From assembly GCA_050245915.1 (NCBI GenBank), contig JBFWWZ010000001.1:1-64000 (forward strand): a stretch of 64,000 bases of DNA, in the 5' to 3' direction. This DNA is from JBDSKH01 sp050245915. GTDB taxonomy: Bacteria > Actinomycetota > Actinomycetes > Actinomycetales > Microbacteriaceae. Of the stretch, positions 7,501-15,625 are shown piece by piece; positions within the stretch are counted from its first letter, which is position 1; every line of letters starts with the position of its first letter. The notes under the pieces were generated by a model. It saw only the letters and a list, made by a program, of their open reading frames with translations. It made no database searches and had not been told where the DNA came from. The translations under genes and the position numbers were made by a program.

Positions 7501-8364
7501 GCGTTTCGTCTCGAACACCCGATGCTGGTCTGCCGCACTCAGGCGTCCGTAGAGGGGGAGTACCTCGGTATCGGCGGTCGAGCCTGTCGAGACCGCCGCC
7601 CGCACGGCGTCCTCGGCATCCCGGATCTCGTTCTCGCCGGACAGGAAGACCAGTACGTCCCCGGCCGGTTCGCGCGCGAGCTCGGCGAGGGCGTCCGTGA
7701 TGCCCTGCAGGTAGTCGCGGTCGGTGGTCGAGCCTGTCGAGACCTCGTCGAAGTCGTCGTCGGTCTCGACCGTCCCGGCGACCAGGGGCCGGTACCGGAT
7801 CTCGACCGGGTAGGTGCGCCCGGAGACCTCGACGATGGGGGCTCCGCCGAAGTGGCGCGAGAAGCTCTCGGGGTCGATGGTCGCCGAGGTGACGATGACC
7901 TTCAGGTCGGGCCGGCGGGGGAGCAGCTGCTTCAGGTATCCGAGCAGGAAGTCGATGGTGAGGGACCGCTCGTGCGCCTCATCGAGGATGATCGTGTCGT
8001 AGCGGCGCAGGTCCCGGTCCCGGTGCAGTTCGGCGAGCAGCACGCCGTCGGTCATGAGCTTGATGCTCGTGTCCGTGCGCGATCGGTCATCGAAGCGCAC
8101 CTGGTAGCCGACCACCCCGCCGAGCTCGACCCCGAGTTCTTCGGCGATGCGCTCCGCGATGCTGCGGGCGGCGATGCGCCGCGGCTGCGTGTGCCCGATC
8201 TTCTCGCGGCCCAGTTCGAGGCAGATCTTGGGCAGCTGGGTGGTCTTGCCTGACCCGGTCTCGCCCGCCACGATGACGACCTGGTTGTCGCGGATCGCCT
8301 GCGCCAGTTCCTCCCGAGCTGCGCTGACCGGCAGCTCGGGAGGATAGGTGATCCGCAGGGACAT
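4576..8364 (-). CDS. hrpA: ATP-dependent RNA helicase HrpA (DEAH box)
   Basis: 1262 residues, typical length for bacterial HrpA. The N-terminal helicase core has Walker A GETGSGKT (34-41), DEAH (128-131), motif III SAT (160-162) and motif VI QRSGRAGR, followed by helicase-associated and DUF3418-type C-terminal regions. HrpA acts on mRNA and has been linked to stalled ribosomes. The gene is unusually rich in interspersed palindromes: six copies within the coding frame give VSTGSTT (208-214), VSTGSTA (258-264), EPVET/EPVEA peptides and two Arg/Ser-rich insertions. A TAGCCT -10-like box lies 8 nt before the ATG. It converges with the TetR gene. Confidence 0.95.
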   Translation of the reverse strand: MSLRITYPPELPVSAAREELAQAIRDNQVVIVAGETGSGKTTQLPKICLELGREKIGHTQPRRIAARSIAERIAEELGVELGGVVGYQVRFDDRSRTDTSIKLMTDGVLLAELHRDRDLRRYDTIILDEAHERSLTIDFLLGYLKQLLPRRPDLKVIVTSATIDPESFSRHFGGAPIVEVSGRTYPVEIRYRPLVAGTVETDDDFDEVSTGSTTDRDYLQGITDALAELAREPAGDVLVFLSGENEIRDAEDAVRAAVSTGSTADTEVLPLYGRLSAADQHRVFETKRAPGIRRRVVLSTNVAETSLTVPGIKYVIDAGTARISRYSARAKVQRLPIEAISQASANQRSGRAGRTSDGIAIRLYSEEDFAKRPEFTDPEILRTGLDAVILQMLSIGLGDIAEFPFLQPPDRRGIQDGLDLLRELGAVRRSSSPEGVSRPAHEITKIGRELARLPLDPRFARMIIESQKHGVVREVVAIVAGLSIQDPRERPLEKRPQADQAHARFTDPTSDFLALLNLWNYLEEKQRELSSSAFRRLCKAEFVNYLRVREWQDLYRQILRAGSLKAGVPGVNPDGIHRSLLAGLLSRIGLRDERVSTRTSGATRPAKEYIGARNARFAIFPSSGLAKKAPPAVMAAELVETSRLFARTVASIDPAWAEPLAGALAKRSYGEPRWEKKQGSAVADEKVTLYGVPIVPKRRVQLGRIDPEQARELFIRHALIDGDWPYAIDRNPLYAFDRKNRALRDELTEVEERTRRRDILVDDEAVFDFYDRTLPPSVTDVRGFERWLKSENPDLVMTRDALLDDEPVAEPVETAYPAESSGFRLSYRFEPGADDDGVTVEIPLARLQQVDDAPFSWLVPGLFDELVTALLKSLPKAIRKNVVPAADWARRLRPLLSAVEPVEALPSALARVVRRETHTPTSPDDFDLTRVPAHLRMTFAAVDERGRRLGTSKDLAELQRRFADRSRTSVAEATTASAPDRSLERDGITTWDLGDLPELVESGPVRGYPALVDQGSSAAVRVFATAAEQAREHPRGVRRLLALTIPSPLGYVNDHLTQAEKLLLAASPYPSTAALLDDALLAVLDDHLAGRAPFTAAGFEALRVEVSAGMMDELFAVVAQAAKVIDAARVADRAISGASSLAFMGPLADARAELTALVSPGFVRTTGVAQLRRLPVYLAGITHRVERLADNPGRDRQWQTEVEQATALYQDAGGTLPLPPDSEPRLVTARWMLEELRLSLFAQHLGAAGPVSVQRIRKVLGA
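5655..5675 (+). repeat. Family 1 palindromic repeat inside hrpA
   Basis: CCTCGACAGGCTCGACCGCC-type copy of the core GGTCTCGACAGGCTCGACCA found throughout the window. On the hrpA strand it encodes AVEPVEA. Confidence 0.7.
5923..5945 (+). repeat. Family 1 palindromic repeat inside hrpA
   Basis: Begins GGTCTCGACAGGCTCGGCCA; one mismatch to the core. On the hrpA strand it reads VAEPVET in frame. Confidence 0.8.
6551..6583 (+). repeat. Family 2 palindromic repeat inside hrpA
   Basis: GGTCGAGTAGCGCC...GCGTGTCGAGACC, an imperfect palindrome of the 'GAGTAGC' family. It is translated in hrpA as VSTRTSGATRP; in the opposite orientation the same family contains the TAG stop used by other genes. Confidence 0.75.
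7049..7079 (-). repeat. Family 2 palindromic repeat inside hrpA
   Basis: GGTCTCGACACGCCC...GGGCTACTCGACC, reading RSSSPEGVSRP in the hrpA frame. The palindrome centre is a GCCC/GGGC stem. Confidence 0.75.
7572..7598 (-). repeat. Family 1 palindromic repeat inside hrpA
   Basis: Starts CGGCGGTCGAGCCTGTCGAG and closes with ACCGCCG, the reverse orientation of the core. It encodes VSTGSTA at HrpA residues 258-264. Confidence 0.8.
7722..7744 (-). repeat. Family 1 palindromic repeat inside hrpA
   Basis: Exact 23-bp copy in reverse orientation (CGGTGGTCGAGCCTGTCGAG + ACC), encoding VSTGSTT at HrpA residues 208-214, between the SAT motif and the second helicase domain. Confidence 0.85.
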
Positions 8365-8392
8365 AGCCCTCCAGGCTAGCCCTTGAGGTGGC

Positions 8393-9376
8393 TCAGACCG
8401 TCGCGAGGATCTCCCGTTCGAGGCGCTGGTAGCTGGTCTCCATCCCCTCGGTCATGCCGGTGGCGAGGATCATGTCGCGCTGCGCCATGTCGGGGTAGGT
8501 GATGAGCAGCGTCATGAGAGTGGCGCCGTCGACCTCGTCGAAGCTGAGGTCGTTGATGTTGGCGGGGAACGGCGCGCCGGTCATCCGCTCGGTGGTGACC
8601 ATGCGGCGCTCCGGCTCGATCACGAGGTTCTCGCCTTCGAATCCGAACGGCTCACCGGCGGTGCCGCCGACGGGCGCCCAGGCGTTGCGGTAGGAGCCGC
8701 CGACGACGAGGTCGTTCTCGCACACCGTCATCTCCCAGCCGTCGGGCCCGAGCAGCCAGCGCTTCATCAGCTCCGGCTCGGTGTGGGCCCGCCACAGCAG
8801 GTGCCGCGAGGCCTCGAACACCCGGGTGATGCGCACGTGGGTGTCGTCGAGCACCTCGGTCCGCGTGCCCGTGCCCTTCGCGTATTCGCGCAGGTCGGCG
8901 AGCACGATGTCGAGCTGCGCCATCGCCATCTTCATGCCCTCCGCCTGACCCATGGCCAGAACCTGCTCGAGCGCTTCGGCGGTCGGCGAGGCGGACACGG
9001 CGGTGAACCGGGAGCCGGTCTCGGTGCTCTCGAAGACGAGGGTCATCACGCCGGTCGGCACACTGGTGTCGATCTCGCCCTTCTCGTCGGCGAACGAGTC
9101 GTTGACCACCATGCGGTGCGGAGGATCGATCTCGACGAAGTCCCACCGCCCGTGGAAGCGCTGGCCTTCGGGCGAGGTCATCCAGTAGTGGGACGAGCCG
9201 CCGGGGCGCAGGTCGTAGGTGTCGAAGGTCGCCGGGTAGCCGGGGGGCCCCCAGAACCGCTCGAGCTGGCGCGGGTCGGCGAACGCCGCCCACAGGCGCT
9301 CGACGGGGACGGGGAATTCGCCGACGAGGGTCATCGTGAGGGCCTCGGGGTCGGTGGTGACGGATGTCACGGGCAT
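8393..9376 (-). CDS. Tandem SRPBCC (AHSA1-like) domain protein
   Basis: 327 residues made of two START-like SRPBCC domains in tandem, each with the AHSA1-type pattern (LWAAFADPRQLERFWGPPG near residue 30; LLWRAHTEPELMKRWLLGPDG near 195). Such domains bind hydrophobic ligands; the exact role is unknown. GGAG is present about 7 nt before the ATG. The gene is 13 bp downstream of an ArsR-type regulator on the same strand, a common pairing in Actinobacteria in which the regulator controls its own operon. The duplication into one polypeptide is less usual than single-domain proteins of this class. Confidence 0.88.
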   Translation of the reverse strand: MPVTSVTTDPEALTMTLVGEFPVPVERLWAAFADPRQLERFWGPPGYPATFDTYDLRPGGSSHYWMTSPEGQRFHGRWDFVEIDPPHRMVVNDSFADEKGEIDTSVPTGVMTLVFESTETGSRFTAVSASPTAEALEQVLAMGQAEGMKMAMAQLDIVLADLREYAKGTGTRTEVLDDTHVRITRVFEASRHLLWRAHTEPELMKRWLLGPDGWEMTVCENDLVVGGSYRNAWAPVGGTAGEPFGFEGENLVIEPERRMVTTERMTGAPFPANINDLSFDEVDGATLMTLLITYPDMAQRDMILATGMTEGMETSYQRLEREILATV

Positions 9377-9389
9377 GTTCGTTCTCCTT

Positions 9390-9734
9390 CTATTCGGTGT
9401 CGGTGTCGGTCAGCAGCGCATCGAGGCGGTCGATGCGGCTGCGCCACAGGTCGGCGTAGGCGTCGAGCAGTTGTTGCGCCCGGGCGATGGTGGCCGGGTC
9501 GGCGCGGACCAGCCGCTCCCGTCCCCGGCTCTCTTTGGTCACGAGTCCCGCTCCTTCCAGCACGGCGACGTGCTTCTGGACGGCCGCGAACGACATGTCG
9601 TAGGCGTCGGCGAGCCTGCTCACCGAGGTGTCGCCGACGGCGGTCCGCTTCAGGATGTCGCGGCGCGTCGCGTCTGCCAGCGCGTGGAAGATGCGGTCCA
9701 CCTCCGCGTCGCTGAGTGCAATTTCTACAACCAT
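9390..9734 (-). CDS. ArsR-family (HTH) transcriptional regulator
   Basis: 114-residue winged-helix regulator: FHALADATRRDILKR (helix 1), the recognition helix region SVSRLADAYDMSFAAVQKHVAVLE and the wing GLVTKESRGRERLVR. No cysteine pair for metal sensing is visible, so it is unlikely to be an arsenic sensor and fits the SRPBCC-linked ArsR group. It is first in a two-gene operon with the tandem SRPBCC protein. A perfect 18-bp palindrome overlaps its start codon, implying direct autorepression. Confidence 0.92.
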   Translation of the reverse strand: MVVEIALSDAEVDRIFHALADATRRDILKRTAVGDTSVSRLADAYDMSFAAVQKHVAVLEGAGLVTKESRGRERLVRADPATIARAQQLLDAYADLWRSRIDRLDALLTDTDTE

Positions 9735-9743
9735 TTGGTTGTA
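9726..9743. promoter_or_regulatory. ArsR-type operator overlapping the start codon
   Basis: Perfect inverted repeat TACAACCA-TT-TGGTTGTA. The ATG of the ArsR gene (9734-9732, minus strand) lies inside it, so bound repressor would cover the initiation site. The same site is 38 bp upstream of the divergent aldo/keto reductase and could affect that gene too. Confidence 0.8.
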
Positions 9744-9763
9744 CGTTACGACGGGTCAGGTAG

Positions 9764-10615
<852 letters not shown>

Positions 10616-10622
10616 GTGCTGG

Positions 10623-10705
10623 CGGTTGAGTAGCCGCGAAGTGGCGTATCGAAACCGGGAGTACGTGGTGGGTTTCGATACGCGGCCTGCGGCCGCTACT
10701 CAACC
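10623..10705. repeat. Head-to-head pair of family 2 palindromes, probable bidirectional terminator
   Basis: Two copies face each other: GGTTGAGTAGCCGCGAAGTG...CGAAACC (10623-10655) and GGTTTCGATACGCGGCCTGC...CTCAACC (10671-10705). Together they form a long inverted repeat between convergent genes, suitable as a terminator. The right copy overlaps the end of the MBL gene and supplies its last codons and TAG. Confidence 0.8.
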
Positions 10706-11478
10706 AGCGAGACGGTCACACCCCGCGGGGTGTCGATCAGCAGGTCGCGGATGCCCTCGGCCTCGAACGCTGCCTCCAGCTGTGCGCGGGATTCGCTGAA
10801 ATGCTCCCAGTCCTCGGTGTGCACGCCGACCACCCGCCGGGCGCTGAGGGTGCGGGCGGCGGCCGCCGCATCCTGTGAGGTGAGGGTGAGGGCCGCGTCG
10901 ATCTCGGGCACCCGGGCGGCACCCGCGAACAGGATCGCCACCCCGATCGGGGCGAAGCGGGCGGCGATCGAGCCGACGTGATCGAGCGAGGCGTTATCGC
11001 CGCTGACGTACACGCTCGGCAGGGTGGGCGCCCGCAGCACGAAGCCGACGACCGGGCCGATGACGTCCTCGATCCCGGGCGGGCCGTGGAGCGCCGGCAC
11101 CGCCGTGATGTCGACCAGCCCGACGGAGCGCTGCGACCAGTCCGCCATCCCGACCCACGGTGAGCCGAGGTCGTCGCCGGCTTTCGGTGTGCTCAGCACC
11201 AGCGGCGCCGTCGACGCGTACTCGGCGCCACGGTGGTCGAGGTTGTCCTCGTGTTCGTGATGTGAGGCGAGCACGACGTCGATCTGCCCGAGCTCCTCCG
11301 GCTGGAGGGCCGGGCCGCGGGTCTTCACCAGCGGGGTTCCGTCGTCATCCGGGTACGTCTGCGGGTCGTCGAACGTCGGGTCGATGAGGATGCGCAGGCC
11401 GCCGTACTCGAGCACGCCGCTCGGTCCGCCGAGGTAGGTGAAGGTGATCCCGTCGGCGGCGTTCTTCTCGGCGTACAT
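10696..11478 (-). CDS. MBL-fold metallo-hydrolase
   Basis: 260 residues of the UlaG/RomA-like branch of the metallo-beta-lactamase fold: YLGGPSGVLEYGGLRILIDPTF at the start, the metal motif as SHHEHEDN (last His replaced by Asn), then SGDNAS and GVHTEDWEHF. The Asn variant suggests altered metal binding, so activity is uncertain. The last residues (LVE-stop) are encoded by a family 2 palindrome. The start lies back to back with the divergent DUF255 gene, 11 bp apart, so the two promoters overlap. Confidence 0.85.
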   Translation of the reverse strand: MYAEKNAADGITFTYLGGPSGVLEYGGLRILIDPTFDDPQTYPDDDGTPLVKTRGPALQPEELGQIDVVLASHHEHEDNLDHRGAEYASTAPLVLSTPKAGDDLGSPWVGMADWSQRSVGLVDITAVPALHGPPGIEDVIGPVVGFVLRAPTLPSVYVSGDNASLDHVGSIAARFAPIGVAILFAGAARVPEIDAALTLTSQDAAAAARTLSARRVVGVHTEDWEHFSESRAQLEAAFEAEGIRDLLIDTPRGVTVSLVE

Positions 11479-11489
11479 AGGCTGACCCT

Positions 11490-13295
11490 ATGACCAACCG
11501 GCTCGCTCTGGCAGTGAGCCCGTACCTGCGGAGCCACGCCGAGAACCCGGTCGACTGGTGGCCGTGGGGCGAGGAGGCGTTCGCCGAGGCGGTGCGGCGC
11601 GACGTGCCCGTGATGGTCTCGATCGGGTACGCCACCTGCCACTGGTGCCACGTGATGGCGCGCGAATCGTTCAGCGATCCGGAGCTCGCCGCCTACCTCA
11701 ACGACAACCTGGTTGCGATCAAGGTGGACCGCGAGGAGCACCCGCAGGTCGACGACGCCTTCCTCTCCGCCGCGAGCGCGTTCACCCGCAACCTCGGCTG
11801 GCCGCTCACCGTCTTCACCACCCCGGAGGGTCTCACCTTCTACGCCGGCACCTACTTCCCGCCCCGGCCGGTGCAGGGCGTGCCGGCGTTCCGGCAGGTG
11901 GTCGACGCCGTGCTGGAGGCCTGGCGCGACAAGCGCGACGACGTGCGCGTCGCGGGTGCCGCGGTTCGGGATGCGGTAGCCGCCGCGCAGCCGGCCGCGG
12001 CATCCGGCGCCTACCTCGGTGCCGCTGACTTCGATGACGCCGTGCAGCGGCTGCTGTCGCTCGAGGATCCGGACTTCGGTGGGCTCGGACGTGAGCCGAA
12101 GTTCCCGAACACGCCGGTGATCTCGTTCCTGCTGGAACGCGGGGCGCGGGGTGACGAGGCGGCCGACGCGTTCGCGCGACGGATGCTGGAGACCATCGCG
12201 GCATCCGGTCTGCGCGACCCGGTCGAGGGCGGGTTCTTCCGCTACGCGACCCGGCGCGACTGGACCGAGCCGCATTACGAGCGGATGGCCTACGACAACG
12301 CCCAGCTGCTGAGCGCCTACGCCGCCGTGGGCGACGAACGGACCGCCGAGGGTGTCGTGTCGTTCCTGCTCGACGTGCTGCGCCTGCCGGACGGCGCGTT
12401 CGCGTCCGCCCAAGACAGCGAGAGCATCATCGACGGGGAGCGCAGCGAGGGCGGCTACTACGCGCGCGATGCCGCCGGACGCGCCGGGCTGCAGCCGCCC
12501 GCCCTCGACGAGAAGGTGCTGACCGGCCTGAACGGCATGGTGATCGGCGCGCTCGCCGACGCGGGTGCGCGGTTCGGCCGGGCCGAGTGGGTGGATGCGG
12601 CTCGCGCCGCCGCCGACACCGTGCTGCGCCTGCACGGCGACGATGCGTCGCTCATCCGGGCATCCCTCGGCGGCAGGGCGTCGACGGCCACGGCGACGCT
12701 GGAAGATTTCGGGGGCCTGGCCGGCGGGCTGCTGCGCTTGGCGCTGGTGTCGGGGGAGTCGCGGTACGCGGTCGTCGCCCGGCGGCTGGTGGAGGCCTGC
12801 CGCACTCCGGACGGCGGGGTCGCCGCCCCCGGTGGTGGCGACCCGGTGCTCGTCGCGAGCGGGCTGTCGACCGACGGGGACCCCTCCGACGGCGCCCTGC
12901 CGTCGGGTCGTTCGCTGCTCGCGGATGCGGCCCTGCTGCTCTCCGCGCTCACCGGGGATGACGCCCACCGCCGCCTCGCCGCGGACGCGATCGCTCCCGC
13001 GCTCGGCGTGGCCGGGGAGCAGCCGAGCGCGTTCGGCGCGGCGCTCGCCATCGCATCCCGTCTCGCCGCGCCGCTGGAGCAGCTCGTGGTGATCGGTCCC
13101 GGCCTGGAATCCGCCGCGCGTGGCTGGCGACGCGGACCGCGCGCCGACGTGACCCCTGACCAGTCGCGGGAATGGGCCGCAGCAGGCTTCGAGCTCTTCG
13201 ACTCCCGCACCGGCGCCGGTGCCTACTACTGCCGGTCGTTCGTCTGCGCGTTGCCGGTGACCACGGCGGCGGAACTTTCCCTGCTGATCGAGTAG
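11490..13295 (+). CDS. DUF255 thioredoxin-fold protein (YyaL/SSP411 family)
   Basis: 601 residues. The N-terminal thioredoxin-like domain carries the conserved CHWCHVM redox motif near residue 50; the C-terminal part is an alpha/alpha toroid resembling glycoside-hydrolase-like barrels, with ENVDW/FAQDSES-type signatures (here [10 protein letters not shown]). The family is nearly universal but its reaction is not established. A TAGGCT box (11478-11483) lies 6 nt before the ATG and no Shine-Dalgarno is present, so translation is probably leaderless. The stop codon is part of a family 2 palindrome (LLIE-stop). Confidence 0.9.
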   Translation: MTNRLALAVSPYLRSHAENPVDWWPWGEEAFAEAVRRDVPVMVSIGYATCHWCHVMARESFSDPELAAYLNDNLVAIKVDREEHPQVDDAFLSAASAFTRNLGWPLTVFTTPEGLTFYAGTYFPPRPVQGVPAFRQVVDAVLEAWRDKRDDVRVAGAAVRDAVAAAQPAAASGAYLGAADFDDAVQRLLSLEDPDFGGLGREPKFPNTPVISFLLERGARGDEAADAFARRMLETIAASGLRDPVEGGFFRYATRRDWTEPHYERMAYDNAQLLSAYAAVGDERTAEGVVSFLLDVLRLPDGAFASAQDSESIIDGERSEGGYYARDAAGRAGLQPPALDEKVLTGLNGMVIGALADAGARFGRAEWVDAARAAADTVLRLHGDDASLIRASLGGRASTATATLEDFGGLAGGLLRLALVSGESRYAVVARRLVEACRTPDGGVAAPGGGDPVLVASGLSTDGDPSDGALPSGRSLLADAALLLSALTGDDAHRRLAADAIAPALGVAGEQPSAFGAALAIASRLAAPLEQLVVIGPGLESAARGWRRGPRADVTPDQSREWAAAGFELFDSRTGAGAYYCRSFVCALPVTTAAELSLLIE

Positions 13296-13319
13296 CGACC
13301 GCGGTCGCGTATCGCGATC
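13286..13319. repeat. Diverged family 2 palindrome joining two convergent genes
   Basis: GATCGAGTAGCGACCGCG...CGCGATC. It contains the TAG of the DUF255 gene on the plus strand and reaches into the TGA of the sulfurtransferase gene on the minus strand. Probable shared terminator hairpin. Confidence 0.7.
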
Positions 13320-14169
13320 ACCCGCTCGTGACGAGTGCCGCCTCCGGGTCGGCCGCCCACTCGTTGAGCGAGCCGTCGTACACGGCCACCGAGTCCTCCC
13401 CGAGCAGGGTGAGCGCGAACGCCGCCGATGCCGCCGCGATGCCGCCACCGCAGTAGGTGACGATGCGCGGTGCCCCGAGCGCGGGGGCGAGCACCCCGCG
13501 GAGCGCGTCCGGCGTCAGGTAGGTGCGCCGTTCGCGGTCGACGAGCCGTGCGGCGGGCACGGAGCTGCTGGTCGGGATGTGCCGGCGCTCGAACTCCTGC
13601 GGCGGGGTCGCGCAGACCAGCGCCGCGTCGTGATCTCCGGCGAGCACCCCTTCGACGTAGCGTTTGTCGACCCACAGCCCCGGCCGCTCGGCGGCGGAGA
13701 ACCCCGTCGGCTCAGGTCGCACGTGGCCGAGCTCGAGCTCCCGGCCGTCGGCGCGCCAGGCGGTCAGCCCGCCGTCGAGGATCGCGACGTCGTCGTAGCC
13801 GAACGCGCGGAACAGCCACCACACCCGCGAGGCCCACTGCCCCACGGCGGAGTCGTAGACGACGACGGCGGTGCGGTTGTCGATGCCGAGAGCTCCCACC
13901 GCGGCGCTGAACCGCGGGGCGTCCGGTCTCGTGAACGGGTGCAGCCCGCCGGGGTCGGAGAGCTCCTCGATCAGGTCGGCGAACACGGCGCCGGGGAGGT
14001 GGCCCTCGAGCAGGTACTGCTCGTGCCCGCTCAGATATCCGGTGCGGCCGTCGGGCCGGGTGAAGTTCACGACCGAGGCGTCGAGAACCACGAGGCGCTC
14101 GGCACCCAGGTGGTCGGCGACCCACTGGGTGGAGACCAGCGGGCCCGGAAGCGTCGGTCCTTCGGACAT
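13318..14169 (-). CDS. Sulfurtransferase with tandem rhodanese domains
   Basis: 283 residues, thiosulfate/3-mercaptopyruvate sulfurtransferase family. Two rhodanese domains are present: an N-terminal inactive one (VLDASVVNF...GHLPGAVF) and a C-terminal one with the catalytic cysteine in IVTYCGGGIAA. The loop CGGGIAA is closer to thiosulfate sulfurtransferases (CRxGx[RT]) or variants than to a canonical MST loop, so the sulfur donor is uncertain. I start at ATG 14169 (MSEGPTLPGP) because the 17 extra upstream residues are not family-like. It converges on the DUF255 gene. Confidence 0.9.
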   Translation of the reverse strand: MSEGPTLPGPLVSTQWVADHLGAERLVVLDASVVNFTRPDGRTGYLSGHEQYLLEGHLPGAVFADLIEELSDPGGLHPFTRPDAPRFSAAVGALGIDNRTAVVVYDSAVGQWASRVWWLFRAFGYDDVAILDGGLTAWRADGRELELGHVRPEPTGFSAAERPGLWVDKRYVEGVLAGDHDAALVCATPPQEFERRHIPTSSSVPAARLVDRERRTYLTPDALRGVLAPALGAPRIVTYCGGGIAAASAAFALTLLGEDSVAVYDGSLNEWAADPEAALVTSG

Positions 14170-14246
14170 GGCGATCACGGTAATCGGGAGGTGGCGCCGC
14201 TCCCACCCGGGTCGACACACGGAGTAACGGACGTAGCCTGGAACGC

Positions 14247-14789
14247 ATGAGACGCGCAGTGCTGTTCACGCCGCTTCTGCTCCTGCTCGCCGGCTGCACC
14301 ACGATCGGCAGCTTCTCGGGGCCCGGTGCCCCGGCGCTGGGGCAGGGCGAGACGGCGCCGGCGCCCACGGCATCCGCGGCCCCGTCGGCGACGCCGACGC
14401 CGACGCCCGAGCCGACCGGCACCGACTGCGACGCCGCCGTCCTCACGGTGCCGGGTGAGTACCACCTTCCCGACTGCATCGCCGTCACCATCCGGGGGCA
14501 CGACATCGAGGTGTTCGCCCAGTCGATCGGCACCCTCATCATCGACGGGAAGGCGAACGAGGTGGACGCCGGCGAGATCGGCAGCATCCGCATCGACGGC
14601 AACGTGAACCGCGTCGACAGCCTCGATGTGGGGCGCGTGCAGATCGGCGGCAACCACAACGAGGTCAACGTGCACGGCTCCGCCGAGCGGGTCATCGTCG
14701 ACGGCGACGACAACGACGTGCGTGCCGACGGGGAGATCGGCACCGTCGTCGACCGCGGCGAACGCAACGTCATCGGCTCGCTGCCGTAG
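14247..14789 (+). CDS. DUF3060 domain lipoprotein
   Basis: 180-residue secreted lipoprotein: signal peptide MRRAVLFTPLLLLLAGC with lipobox LLAGC (Cys17), then a Pro/Thr/Ala-rich linker (TASAAPSATPTPTPEPTG), then short repeating units such as IDGKANEV, IDGNVNRV, IGGNHNEV and VDGDDNDV. The repeats look like rungs of a right-handed beta-helix, as in DUF3060 proteins. Function unknown. A TAGCCT box lies 7 nt before the ATG, indicating a leaderless mRNA. Confidence 0.85.
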   Translation: MRRAVLFTPLLLLLAGCTTIGSFSGPGAPALGQGETAPAPTASAAPSATPTPTPEPTGTDCDAAVLTVPGEYHLPDCIAVTIRGHDIEVFAQSIGTLIIDGKANEVDAGEIGSIRIDGNVNRVDSLDVGRVQIGGNHNEVNVHGSAERVIVDGDDNDVRADGEIGTVVDRGERNVIGSLP

Positions 14790-14834
14790 CCGCACCCCCC
14801 GCAAAGGGGTAGACGGGCGGGGCGCTCGCGGCCC

Positions 14835-14840
14835 TATCCT
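14835..14840 (+). promoter_or_regulatory. Possible -10 element of the GTPase module
   Basis: TATCCT about 67 nt before the 16-codon ORF. TAGACG at 14810-14815 is a possible but poorly spaced -35 (19 bp). Weak support. Confidence 0.35.
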
Positions 14841-14906
14841 GACGCTGCGGGGTGTCGGGTACCCCGCTCCGGCGGGGCCGGGGAGGAAAGGCTGGGGGGC
14901 CTCAAC

Positions 14907-14957
14907 ATGCTGTCGTCGACGCTGAAAACCGTCCACCTGTTGCGCGAGACCGAATAG
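14907..14957 (+). CDS. Putative 16-residue leader or small protein of the GTPase module
   Basis: ATG-started frame of 16 codons (MLSSTLKTVHLLRETE) ending TAG, too short for the usual ORF cut-off. It is preceded by purine-rich AGGAAAGG and a G6 run, whereas the next gene at 14968 has no ribosome-binding site of its own and starts 10 nt after this stop. That arrangement suggests translational coupling, with the small ORF as leader peptide or genuine small protein. No homologue is recognised. Confidence 0.4.
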   Translation: MLSSTLKTVHLLRETE

Positions 14958-14967
14958 CCGGGCGACC

Positions 14968-15624
14968 ATGTCCCCGGATTCCGGCGCCGCCGTCGGAACC
15001 CGCGTCACCGTCGATGCTCCCCCGGAGCTCGCCGGCTGGGCGGGCGCGGCGACCGCGATTCACGCGATCCAGCAGATGCCGATGCCGGTCACGTTGCGAC
15101 TGCACGTCGACGGCCACGGTGTCATCACCATCGATCTGGCGTTCAACGCCTACGAATGGTCGCGCTCGCTGAGCGACTTCTCGCTCACACCCGACAGCGT
15201 GCGCGTCGAGACGGAACCGGGCAACCCGGACACCCCGTCGATCGACCTTCCCGGTCGCCCGCTCGATCCGCTGCTGTACGCGATCGGCTGGCGCGCCTTC
15301 GGCGACGAGCCCGCGCCATGGCTCGTCGACGGGCACCGGTACCGGCTTCGGCGGTGGCCGTCGCTGTCCGAGCTGGCGATCGGCCTCGACGAGGTGCGCA
15401 TGATCGCGATGCTCGGCAACGCGTTCGCCACCGCCGACGAGCTGGCCGCCGCCGCGCAGATCCCACCCTCAGATGCGCGGCGGCTGGTCAACGCTCTGAG
15501 CGTCGCGGGGATCCTGCGCCGGACGGCGACGGCACCCGCCCTGGATGCCGCAGCCGGCTCGCGCGACGGGGCCCCGGCATCCACGGGGCTCTTCGCCCGG
15601 CTGCGCAAGAAATGGGGTCGCTGA
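14968..15624 (+). CDS. Adaptor protein of a GTPase/roadblock module
   Basis: 218-residue soluble protein, function not established. The N-terminal two thirds has an alpha/beta pattern with no motif I recognise; the C-terminal part (SELAIGLDEVRMIAMLGNAFATADELAAAAQIPPSDARRLVNALSVAGILRR) looks like a winged-helix domain, reminiscent of the DUF742/CvnC component of conservons. It ends in a basic tail (RLRKKWGR). It is the first of three tightly packed genes (next start 2 nt after its stop), so it probably works with the small GTPase and the roadblock protein. Confidence 0.6.
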   Translation: MSPDSGAAVGTRVTVDAPPELAGWAGAATAIHAIQQMPMPVTLRLHVDGHGVITIDLAFNAYEWSRSLSDFSLTPDSVRVETEPGNPDTPSIDLPGRPLDPLLYAIGWRAFGDEPAPWLVDGHRYRLRRWPSLSELAIGLDEVRMIAMLGNAFATADELAAAAQIPPSDARRLVNALSVAGILRRTATAPALDAAAGSRDGAPASTGLFARLRKKWGR

Positions 15625-15625
15625 C

